Origin: Chlamydiifrater volucris
GTDB taxonomy: Bacteria > Chlamydiota > Chlamydiia > Chlamydiales > Chlamydiaceae
Direction of reading: 5' to 3'
DNA: 64,000 nucleotides
NCBI RefSeq assembly: GCF_902806995.1
Contig: NZ_LR777654.1
Span: 1,133,354-1,197,353 of the forward strand
A model generated the notes under the pieces. That model was not told the DNA's origin, did no database searches, and saw only the letters and a list, made by a program, of their open reading frames with translations. Position numbers and translations under genes: made by a program. How positions within the stretch are numbered: position 1 is the first letter of the stretch; each line of letters opens with the position of its first letter. Shown one piece after another: positions 17,584-25,218 of the stretch.

Positions 17584-18372
17584 TTGAGTAACGAGAAATT
17601 TTCGCGGACGTTTATATTAAAGGTTTTTCGAGGAACACCAGGTTGTCAGTTTTGGGAGCAGTTTTCTTTGCCTTTGCGGCCAGGGGAAAATGTTATAAGT
17701 GCTCTGATGGAAGTGGAGAAAAATCCCGTCAATATAGACGGAAAATCAGTTGATCCCATTGTATGGGAACAAGGTTGCTTGGAAGATGTTTGTGGATCCT
17801 GTTCCATGCTTATCAACGGAAGACCAGCTCAAGGTTGCACAGCATTGATAGCTAATCTATTAGAGGAAACAGGGACAGACACTGTCACTTTAGCCCCTTT
17901 TACTAAGTTTCCTTTAATCAGAGATTTAATGGTTGATAGATCTATCATGTTTGAGAACCTCAAAAGAGTACAGGCTTGGGTGGAGAATCCAATGGAGGGG
18001 GATAAATATGGAGTCGCTGTGTCTCAGGACCAACAGGAGTTAATGTACACGTTGTCTACTTGCATGACTTGTGGTTGTTGTGCAGAATCGTGTCCACAAG
18101 TCCACGACGAATCGGACTTTATTGGGCCTGCACCCGTTTCACAGGCGCGACTTTTCAATACTTATCCAGGAGACAGAAATACGAGAAAGCGATTGAAGGT
18201 TCTGGCAAGCAGAGGAGGTTTAGAGGGGTGTGGGCAAGCGCAAAATTGCGTAAGAGTTTGTCCCAAAAAATTACCTTTAACGGAAAGTATTTCTGCTATG
18301 GGAAGAGCTGTTTTGAAACATGAAGTTTTTTCTTTTTTTAGCTCCTTCTTTAAGAAAAAAAAGAAAAAATAA
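17584..18372 (+). CDS. sdhB: Succinate dehydrogenase iron-sulfur subunit
   Basis: 262 residues. Starts at TTG 17584 with AGGAGG at 17574-17579 that overlaps the sdhA stop; no ATG lies nearby in frame, so a TTG start is well supported. Cluster ligands: 2Fe-2S CLEDVCGSCSML...C (about 60-80), 4Fe-4S CMTCGCCAESCP (about 160-171) and 3Fe-4S CGQAQNCVRVCP (about 219-230). The C-terminus is a Lys-rich tail of about 12 residues. Normally followed by a convergent CT590 gene in C. trachomatis; here the MOMP array intervenes 4 bp later. CT591 orthologue. Confidence 0.95.
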   Translation: MSNEKFSRTFILKVFRGTPGCQFWEQFSLPLRPGENVISALMEVEKNPVNIDGKSVDPIVWEQGCLEDVCGSCSMLINGRPAQGCTALIANLLEETGTDTVTLAPFTKFPLIRDLMVDRSIMFENLKRVQAWVENPMEGDKYGVAVSQDQQELMYTLSTCMTCGCCAESCPQVHDESDFIGPAPVSQARLFNTYPGDRNTRKRLKVLASRGGLEGCGQAQNCVRVCPKKLPLTESISAMGRAVLKHEVFSFFSSFFKKKKKK

Positions 18373-18376
18373 TTGT

Positions 18377-19270
18377 TCATAAAACAGGTAATATTTTTCT
18401 AGACTTCAATTTATTCAAGGTGACGGATACTTTGGTTAAAACATCCGCATGAGCTGTACCTGTAGATGTTCCGGATAGTGTGGGGTTCCATGTAGATAAA
18501 TTGAATAAGGCTGAGTCTAGCTGTGGTTGAGCAATATAAGCGCCATCGAAGTCGATTTTAGCTCTAGACCACTTGATACCGATGTAAGGCGAAATAAAGT
18601 TGAGTCTGTAAGCTAAAGCCAATCCTACTTGCCACTCACTGTAATCAGCAATCACAGCTTTTGTTTTTTCTAATTTTGGAGCTCCAGAGGATTCTGCTGG
18701 TAAAGGAAGTTTGGTTTCTTTCCCAACAAATCCCTTAGGATGAGCGATAGAGAATTGAGCGACGTTAGAGACGACATTGATTTGAGAGATTTCGGGTTTG
18801 GCTTGAGCATATTGGAATTCCGCCCCTAGTGTAGCACACCCGCATTCCCAAAGAGCGCCTCTAGCCCCGATGCTCCAAGAAAACTCAGCATCCGTGTAAA
18901 GTTCCACGAAAGCATTTCCTATGGAGGCGTTAGGAACAACTGTTGCATTGATGGCATCAGTGTTTCCAATGAGTCCAACAAGATTAAAAGCAGCCGAAGA
19001 TCCTTTGATATAGGCGTTAGTAGTGCCTAGGGTACAGAAGACATCGAAGCGATCCCAGATATTGAGAGCGAGATAGCCTGCATTGGTGTAGAGTTCAGAT
19101 TGCGTCATATTTTTGTGCAGAGCTACGTTGGGTCTTTCTTTTCCTACGAAGTGACTTGATACAGCCGTATCTGATTCCTCCTCAGACATAAAGAAGGTAT
19201 TGGGTACATCGGTTTTAAGGAGTCTATTGAAGACGTAGTCGCCGAAGAAGCCCGCGCGTAAAGAGAGAGC
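18377..19270 (-). pseudogene. MOMP cassette 1 (partial ompA, no start, no signal peptide)
   Basis: The downstream-most unit. The MOMP-like frame is open from the constant segment LSLRAGFFGDYVF (19270) to a TAA at 18377. The first ATG at 19189 is the internal Met equivalent to that in the mature MOMP segment EFQMG, without a ribosome binding site, so it is not a real start. Hallmarks: LNIWDRFDVFCTLG, ALWECGCATLGAEFQYAQ, YRLNFISPYIGIKWSR. Variable domain 2 reads IGNTDAINATVVPNAS. Its 3' end is unique in the array: it keeps LNKLKSRK, as in true MOMP, then stops after ILPVL; it lacks the hairpin linker of the others. The last 50-60 MOMP residues are absent. Confidence 0.85.
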
Positions 19271-19350
19271 GTGGGCTTCGAGGTTAGGCTTTTCTTGCAG
19301 AAAAGCCTAATAGATGTATAAGCCCCTCTATTGTATAGAGGGGCTAATCC
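19271..19350 (-). repeat. Cassette 2/1 junction linker with two hairpins
   Basis: Hairpin A: TAGGCTTTTC (19285-19294), loop TTGCA, GAAAAGCCTA (19300-19309), a perfect 10-bp stem. Hairpin B: AGCCCCTCTAT (19321-19331), loop TGT, ATAGAGGGGCT (19335-19345), a perfect 11-bp stem. The loop of hairpin A differs from the other junctions (TACAA there), which removes the stop codon that ends cassettes 3 and 4. Confidence 0.85.
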
Positions 19351-20253
19351 TTTAACCTTCAATTTATTCAAGGTGACGGATACTTTTGTTAAAACATCTT
19401 TCATTTGATTTGTTACTGTGCCTAAATTATCTCCAGCCAGTGTGGGATTCCAGGTGACGAGGTCCAACTTTTCTGCATCTAGTTGAGGTTGGGCGATATA
19501 AGCGCCATCGAAGTCGATTTTAGCTCTGGACCACTTGATACCGATGTAAGGAGAGATAAAGTTAAGTCTATAAGCTAGAGCCAATCCTACTTGCCATTCA
19601 CTATAATTTGCTGATAAAGATTTTGTTTTTGAAAAATCTGGCAATGGAGAGGTTGTGGTTTTTGTTGGCAAAGGTAATTTAGCAAATTCCCCAACGAAAC
19701 CTTTAGGATGGGCAATAGAGAATTGAGCGACGTTAGAGACGACATTGATCTGAGAGATTTCGGGTTTGGCCTGAGCATATTGAAATTCTGCCCCTAGTGT
19801 AGCACATCCGCATTCCCAGAGAGCACCTCTAGCGCCAATACTCCAAGAAAACTCAGCATCGGTGTAGAGTTCTACGAAAGCATTGCCGATTGAAGCATTA
19901 GGATAGGCCTTATCTATGTCGGTTATTGATGTGTCCGTATCAGTAACTCCCAATAATCCTACGAGATTAAAAGCATTGGAAGATCCTTTGATGTAGGCGT
20001 TGGTAGTGCCCAGGGTACAGAAGACATCGAAGCGATCCCAGATATTGAGAGCAAGGTAGCCAGCGTTGGTATAAAGCTCAGATTGCGTCATATTTTTGTG
20101 CAGAGCCACGTTGGTTAAGTCTTTGCCAGTGAAGTTACTGCTTGCAGCTGCATCTGTACTTTGGTTCGACATTTTAAAAGTAGGAGGGACATCGGTTTTA
20201 AGGAGTCTATTGAAGACGTAGTCGCCGAAGAAGCCCGCGCGTAAAGAGAGAGC
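19297..20253 (-). pseudogene. MOMP cassette 2 (partial ompA, no start, no signal peptide, lost stop)
   Basis: MOMP frame open from LSLRAGFFGDYVF (20253; in fact from a stop codon at about 20290) through LNKLK and the linker-encoded tail LYNRGAYTSIRLF. Where cassettes 3 and 4 stop with TAG, this copy has TGC-AAG, so its frame runs on out of register through cassette 1 for 50 more codons to 19144; that tail is not MOMP. Variable domains: VD2 LLGVTDTDTSITDIDKAYPNAS, VD3 EFAKLPLPTKTTTSPLPDF, VD4 AEKLDLVTWNPTLAGDNLG. The internal ATG at 20172 lacks a ribosome binding site. Confidence 0.85.
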
Positions 20254-20330
20254 GTGGGCTTCGAGGTTAGGCTTTTCTACAAGAAAAGCCTAATAGATGT
20301 ATAAGACCCTCTATTGTATAGGGGGTCTAA
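20254..20330 (-). repeat. Cassette 3/2 junction linker with two hairpins
   Basis: Hairpin A: TAGGCTTTTC (20268-20277), loop TACAA, GAAAAGCCTA (20283-20292). Hairpin B: GACCCTCTAT (20305-20314), loop TGT, ATAGGGGGTC (20318-20327), ten positions with one T-G pair. Nearly identical to the 4/3 junction; one base differs in the shared GAGGYTAGG segment. Confidence 0.85.
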
Positions 20331-21239
20331 TCCTTTAACCTTCAATTTATTCAAGGTGACGGATACTTTAGTGAGTACGTCTTGAAATTTATCTGTAACA
20401 GCAGTATCTATCTTGTCCCCGGCTAAGGTTGGGTTCCAGGTAAGTAAGTCAAATTTTGCTTCAGTAAGTTGAGGTTGGGCGATATAAGCGCCATCGAAAT
20501 CGATTTTAGCTCTAGACCACTTGATGCCGACATAGGGGGAGATAAAGTTGAGTCTGTAAGCTAAAGCAAGTCCTACTTGCCATTCACCATAGTTCGCGGA
20601 CACAGATTTGGTTTTTGTAAGATTTGGTTGAGTGGAATTTGTAGCCATTGTAGGTAGTGGAAGTTTAGCATCTTCTCCGACGAAGCCTTTAGGATGAGCG
20701 ATAGAGAATTGAGCGACGTTAGAGACGACGTTGATTTGAGAGATTTCGGGTTTGGCTTGGGCATACTGGAATTCCGCACCTAGTGTAGCACACCCGCATT
20801 CCCAGAGAGCGCCTCTAGCACCGATGCTCCAAGAAAACTCAGCATCCGTGTAAAGTTCTACAAAAGCATTTCCAATAGAAGCATTTGGAACGGCTTTATC
20901 TACATCAGTTATCCCTGACGTATTTGTATCATTAATGCCCAGGAGTCCAACCAAATTAAAAGCTGCTGAGGACCCTTTGATGTAAGCATTGGTAGTGCCT
21001 AGGGTACAGAAGACATCGAAGCGATCCCAGATATTGAGAGCGAGGTAGCCTGCATTGGTATAGAGCTCCGATTGCGTCATATTTTTGTGCAGAGCCACGT
21101 TGGTTAAATCTTTGCCAGTAAATTGCCCATGAGCTGCATCTGTACCTTGGTTGGACATTTTGAAGGTATTGGGTACATCGGTTTTAAGGAGTCTATTGAA
21201 GACGTAGTCGCCGAAGAAGCCCGCGCGTAAAGAGAGAGC
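20277..21239 (-). pseudogene. MOMP cassette 3 (partial ompA, no start, no signal peptide)
   Basis: MOMP frame open from LSLRAGFFGDYVF (21239; open back to the stop at 21276-21278) to TAG at 20277. No start codon exists between that stop and the internal Met codon at 21158. Variable domain 1 contains NQGTDAAHGQFTGKDLT, VD2 LLGINDTNTSGITDVDKAVPNAS, VD3 EDAKLPLPTMATNSTQPNL, VD4 EAKFDLLTWNPTLAGDKID. The constant cysteines in FCTLG and ECGCATLG are kept. Ends with the linker tail LYNRGSYTSIRLFL in place of the native MOMP C-terminus. Confidence 0.85.
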
Positions 21240-21316
21240 GTGGGCTTCGAGGCTAGGCTTTTCTACAAGAAAAGCCTAATAGATGTATAAGACCCTCTAT
21301 TGTATAGGGGGTCTAA
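21240..21316 (-). repeat. Cassette 4/3 junction linker with two hairpins
   Basis: Hairpin A: TAGGCTTTTC (21254-21263), loop TACAA, GAAAAGCCTA (21269-21278), perfect 10-bp stem that includes the TAG stop of cassette 4. Hairpin B: GACCCTCTAT (21291-21300), loop TGT, ATAGGGGGTC (21304-21313). Together with the common LSLRAG-coding block it gives direct repeats of more than 100 bp at each end of a cassette. Confidence 0.85.
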
Positions 21317-22243
21317 TCCTTTAACCTTCAATTTATTCAAGGTGACGGATACTTTTGTTAAGAGGTCTGCATATCGCGTCGCTGTACCAGTTCCGGCTAA
21401 AGTTGGGTTCCAGGTAAGAAGGTCTGATTCTGCTGTTTCTAGCTGAGGTTGGGCGATATAAGCGCCATCGAAATCGATTTTAGCTCTGGACCATTTGATA
21501 CCGACATAAGGCGAGATAAAGTTAAGTCTATAAGCTAGAGCCAATCCTACTTGCCATTCACTATAATTTGCTGACACAGATTTAGTTTTGCTGAGATCAG
21601 GAATGGATTTATCGTCCAGTGTAGGTAAAGGAAGTTTAATATCTCTTCCAACGAAACCTTTAGGATGGGCGATAGAGAATTGAGCGACATTAGAGACGAC
21701 GTTGATTTGGGAGATTTCGGGTTTGGCCTGAGCGTATTGGAATTCCGCACCTAGTGTAGCACACCCGCATTCCCAGAGAGCACCTCTAGCGCCAATACTC
21801 CAGGAAAACTCTGCGTCTGTGTAAAGTTCTACAAAAGCGTTTCCGACGGAAACGTTGGGTACGGTTGTTTCGATGTTATTTGCTTCGGTTGTATCAGTAT
21901 TCCCAAATAGTCCGACAAGATTAAAAGCAGCCGAAGATCCTTTGATGTAGGCGTTAGTAGTACCTAGGGTACAGAAGACGTCGAAGCGATCCCAGATATT
22001 GAGAGCGAGGTAGCCTGCATTGGTATAGAGCTGAGATTGTGTCATATTTTTGTGAAGAGCTGTATTTGGTCTTTCTGTACCGGAAAAACTGTTAGCTCCT
22101 ACAGTACCTGTTTTAGCTGCTGACATAAAGAAGGTATTGGGTACATCGGTTTTAAGGAGTCTATTGAAGACGTAGTCGCCGAAGAAGCCCGCGCGTAAAG
22201 AGAGAGCGTCGCACCAAGTGGAGCAAGGGTCGCAAGGATCTCC
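21263..22243 (-). pseudogene. MOMP cassette 4 (partial ompA, most upstream, keeps the CDPC segment)
   Basis: The most complete 5' end: in-frame sequence NGDPCDPCSTWCDALSLRAG matches MOMP from its conserved Cys-rich segment, while the other three start only at ALSLRAG. The frame is open back to the stop codon of the CT590-like gene at 22286-22288, but contains no start codon until the internal Met at 22126 and no signal peptide. VD1 starts SAAKTGTVGANSFSGTERP, VD2 LFGNTDTTEANNIETTVPNVS, VD3 RDIKLPLPTLDDKSIPDL, VD4 TAESDLLTWNPTLAGTGTA. Ends with TAG at 21263 after the linker tail. No promoter is apparent in the 42 bp behind the CT590-like gene. Confidence 0.86.
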
Positions 22244-22285
22244 GTTAGTTCTTTTTGTATTGATTTGATAGTTTTGTCTAAAGGA

Positions 22286-25144
22286 TTAGAAAAATCCTTT
22301 AGGCAATCCAGATCGATAACCTGGGGGTGGGGGCATACCGTACTGGACAGGGTCGGAGAAGAGGACCCATTCCTGGGAAATATTTAGATATTGTTCCCAT
22401 TCTACCATAGGGAACCCATTGGCTCCGACATAATTAAATCCCCAGAGTTCTACAAGACCATTCCCCGGATTTACTGTAAATCCTAGGTAAGTATTGTCCC
22501 AATTTGAGTCTGCAAACAGCAACGGAGCGGGGTAAGCAAGTTTATGGTGTCGCATAGCGGATAATGTACGGAAGTACAGATCTTCGTCAAAATGTGTTTT
22601 TTGTAAAGCTTGGAGAAGTATGCAAGAGAACAAATGAAGAAAATCTGTCGAAGACAAGAAAGAAAATTTACCGAAATGATCTTCTATTATTTGTTGAAGA
22701 TGAATTTTTTTTACTTTTGAATATACCCCAACGTAAGAGGCGACTTTCTCTACAGCGTCAGGAACTGACTGTTCTGGAATTAATGGAATCAATTGGAAAA
22801 GGGTTTTACAGAGGAGTTTTTTTAATTGTAGGTTGGGATGTTGGTTGTTTTGTTCAAAGAACTTTAAAATTTTTGTATAGAATTCTGGGAGAGTCAAAGA
22901 GAAATCTTCAAAGAAAGAAAACATATCTTCTGCCAGGGAAGAGAAGTGTAAATTTTCTGTGAGCTTTACAATTAAGGCATGAATTTCTTGTTTTGAGAGT
23001 ATATGGGACGATAAAAACTGCTCATGTTGTTTTACCCATACATCTCGGATCCATGTGTAGCTATACCAATCGTTATTCCAAGCATCTATGAATAAAGGAT
23101 GGGAAGGGATTATGGAGAAAGCATGATTAGGAGAAGTTGTGATGAGACTATGTCCTTCTTCTAGGTAGCTCTTGATTTTCATTGGAAGGTCTTTTAAAGC
23201 GTCTGCGTAGAAAGCTATAAGTTCATGGGCATTTTCTGGGTGTTTTTTCATATTTGCCAGTGGAGCACTTTCTTCAAAGTAACAAGAGGCAAAAATAGAT
23301 AAAGATCCCCCAGAGATATATGTCCATGGTGTAAACGGTAAAGAATCTGTTTTTGTTATTGATAAATCTTGTTTGGGGCAGTTGTAGTGAGAAAGAATTC
23401 TGTCGAAAGCTCCGGAGAGGAAAATGTCCGAGTGTATGAAAGCTGTAATATTTTGAATAATGAAGCTTACTTCTTCTTTGATGGTAGATATGGATCGTTT
23501 ATCCTTAATTTCTTGATCCATAAAGGAAAAGAAGCTTGATAAGAACTGTATATATTCTGCCGAGGAGTATATAGGGGACCAAGCGTAATTATTTGCTCTT
23601 CCGTGGGTAAAGAACAATCGGAATCCTGCAGCGGAGTCGGAATATGAAGCACTTGCTGTTGGTAGCAATTCCGCATCATAGGAGCTCTTGAAATATGCTG
23701 GAAGTAAGTTTGATAACGATTTAAAGAAAAATTGTGGAAAAGAGAGCAAATGTTTGATTTTTTCTTTTATTTGCTCCCAATCGTAGAGGGACGCATTTAA
23801 TTCTTGCTGAAACCTATGATGATCATAGGACAAAATTTGATTGTCTTGGGAGTTTATGGGATTTTGCATACGACTATTTACGTAGTCGAGCTGGGATTGA
23901 GCTTCATAGTACCTAGATTCGCAATCTTTCGCTGCTAGGTTTAGTTTTTCTAACAGGTTATGAATAGTTTCTTCAAGGACACTGCCGATGCAAGAAACGT
24001 CTTTGTTATCGATTCCCATACCTACTAGTAGGTGAGAAGTTGTTTTATCAGAGGGTTTTTCTGCCAGCGTAGCTAACGAGAGTTCCCAAACCTTTAGTAG
24101 GGCATTCTGAGACATATCTACAAAAGCATTTCGAGCTCTTTCATAAGCTTGCAGATATTGGTGGGTGTTGGGGAAGGCCCCGTTTGGAGCATCCTTTTCT
24201 CTGATTCTTTGAGAAGAAAGGTTTTGTTTGACCTGATCTCCCTTAAGGTTAAAGATGTGAAGTAAAGTAGATTGGATGATTTCGTGGGCAGTAATCGATG
24301 CTAAAGGATCAGAAAGTTTTTCTGTTAAATACTCGTTAGCCAGCAATGTTTGGAGTTGTCGCTCTGGCTGTTGTTCTAAGGAGAAGATATTGGCTGCGGA
24401 GAAAGCTTGTAGTAGTTCAGGAGAGGAGGCTATAGCAACGAATGGATCTGGGTACAAAGAAGAAATTGCTACGGGAGTGTACAGATCTCCTAAGGATGCA
24501 GATAAATTAATGGGGGCCACATATTCCTTATCATCGATAATTCTTGATAGACGACCACTGCTTAGTAATTTGTCAATATCGGTAATAAACTTTTCCGGAT
24601 ATTCCTTTTGTACAATGATGGCTAGAGCTGAAGCAAAGCAAGTTCCGACATCTTGTCTAAGATAAGAAAGCAGAGCTGATACAGCAGCTCTACGGGCATG
24701 AGCAACGGAAAGTTCTTCTTCAGGAGGGAGAGCAAGTGTGCGTCGAATAATGTTTTGCATAGCTTTTTGTGTAGGAAGAAAAATTCGTTTTAGAGTGTCT
24801 TTGATGTCGGGTTTCTCTTTGATAGCTTTTAGCATGTTGAGTGTATGTTCTCGAAAAGGAGCTTCTTCCTGTCGAAAAGGGCCTAAAGGGTAAACACCCT
24901 TAGATAAAGTTGTTATGGAGGATACTACAATAGAAATATCCAATTCACCAGAATCAGAAATAATCCTTTGAGCCAAAGATCTGGCAAGTTTTAAATTTCT
25001 AAAAGCAAATGGATTTAGAAATCTTTGGAAAGAAAGTAGGTGAGAGCTTTCTGCATCTTCCTCGAAGAAAATACTCTCCTCATCAGAAAGATTTCTAGCC
25101 TTAACGATATCTTGGAAAACAGAGAGATGAAAATTTCTCATCAC
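22286..25144 (-). CDS. Large chlamydial protein of unknown function (CT590-like), with a papain-like Cys/His/Asn pattern
   Basis: 952 residues, unique to Chlamydiaceae in my knowledge (CT590). No signal peptide or clear membrane helix; mostly helical and acidic/polar. Residues 164-171 read QDVGTCFA, similar to the QxGxCxx(A/S) oxyanion/nucleophile box of papain-like peptidases (Gln164, Cys169). Near the C-terminus RHHKLAYPAPLLFADSNW has His then Asn-Trp 14 residues later, as around the papain His and Asn, and is followed by LGFTVNPGNGLVELWGF, which could form the barrel. I infer a possible papain-like or transglutaminase-like fold with a very long insertion; this is not established. M1 or M2 may be the start. 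It lies upstream of the MOMP array on the same strand. Confidence 0.75.
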   Translation of the reverse strand: MMRNFHLSVFQDIVKARNLSDEESIFFEEDAESSHLLSFQRFLNPFAFRNLKLARSLAQRIISDSGELDISIVVSSITTLSKGVYPLGPFRQEEAPFREHTLNMLKAIKEKPDIKDTLKRIFLPTQKAMQNIIRRTLALPPEEELSVAHARRAAVSALLSYLRQDVGTCFASALAIIVQKEYPEKFITDIDKLLSSGRLSRIIDDKEYVAPINLSASLGDLYTPVAISSLYPDPFVAIASSPELLQAFSAANIFSLEQQPERQLQTLLANEYLTEKLSDPLASITAHEIIQSTLLHIFNLKGDQVKQNLSSQRIREKDAPNGAFPNTHQYLQAYERARNAFVDMSQNALLKVWELSLATLAEKPSDKTTSHLLVGMGIDNKDVSCIGSVLEETIHNLLEKLNLAAKDCESRYYEAQSQLDYVNSRMQNPINSQDNQILSYDHHRFQQELNASLYDWEQIKEKIKHLLSFPQFFFKSLSNLLPAYFKSSYDAELLPTASASYSDSAAGFRLFFTHGRANNYAWSPIYSSAEYIQFLSSFFSFMDQEIKDKRSISTIKEEVSFIIQNITAFIHSDIFLSGAFDRILSHYNCPKQDLSITKTDSLPFTPWTYISGGSLSIFASCYFEESAPLANMKKHPENAHELIAFYADALKDLPMKIKSYLEEGHSLITTSPNHAFSIIPSHPLFIDAWNNDWYSYTWIRDVWVKQHEQFLSSHILSKQEIHALIVKLTENLHFSSLAEDMFSFFEDFSLTLPEFYTKILKFFEQNNQHPNLQLKKLLCKTLFQLIPLIPEQSVPDAVEKVASYVGVYSKVKKIHLQQIIEDHFGKFSFLSSTDFLHLFSCILLQALQKTHFDEDLYFRTLSAMRHHKLAYPAPLLFADSNWDNTYLGFTVNPGNGLVELWGFNYVGANGFPMVEWEQYLNISQEWVLFSDPVQYGMPPPPGYRSGLPKGFF

Positions 25145-25218
25145 TTTCGAATAGTTTATTAATTTAAACTTTCTTTAGCATTTCTTTCATCTTTCTTCCA
25201 GTAAACTCTCTAATTATT

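Larger units (their letters stand above)
18377..22243 (-). repeat. Tandem array of four partial MOMP (OmpA) cassettes
   Basis: Four head-to-tail units on the minus strand, period 968-986 bp measured at a shared block that begins ACATCGG at 19206, 20189, 21175 and 22143. That block of about 65 bp, encoding the MOMP constant segment LSLRAGFFGDYVFNRLLKTD, is identical in all four. Units are near-identical in constant segments and differ in the four variable domains, with insertions and deletions in whole codons. The array begins (at its high end) 42 bp after the stop of the CT590-like gene and ends 4 bp from sdhB. No unit has a promoter, ribosome binding site, signal peptide or the C-terminal barrel end. 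I interpret it as a store of silent donor cassettes; that function is inference. Confidence 0.88.

Noticed and set aside
18377..22126. Four separate intact outer-membrane protein genes starting at the ATG codons 19189, 20172, 21158 and 22126
   Set aside because: Each ATG corresponds to an internal Met of mature MOMP, has no ribosome binding site, and MOMP homology continues upstream of it without a start codon. Products would lack a signal peptide and part of the barrel.
18377..22243. CRISPR array or insertion-sequence cluster
   Set aside because: The repeat unit is about 1 kb of coding MOMP sequence; there are no short regular repeats with unique spacers and no transposase or terminal inverted repeats.
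18377..22243. Assembly artefact of collapsed or duplicated ompA reads
   Set aside because: The four units differ at many positions and in whole-codon indels, and both array edges are distinct. An artefact would give identical or randomly broken copies. Long reads would settle it.
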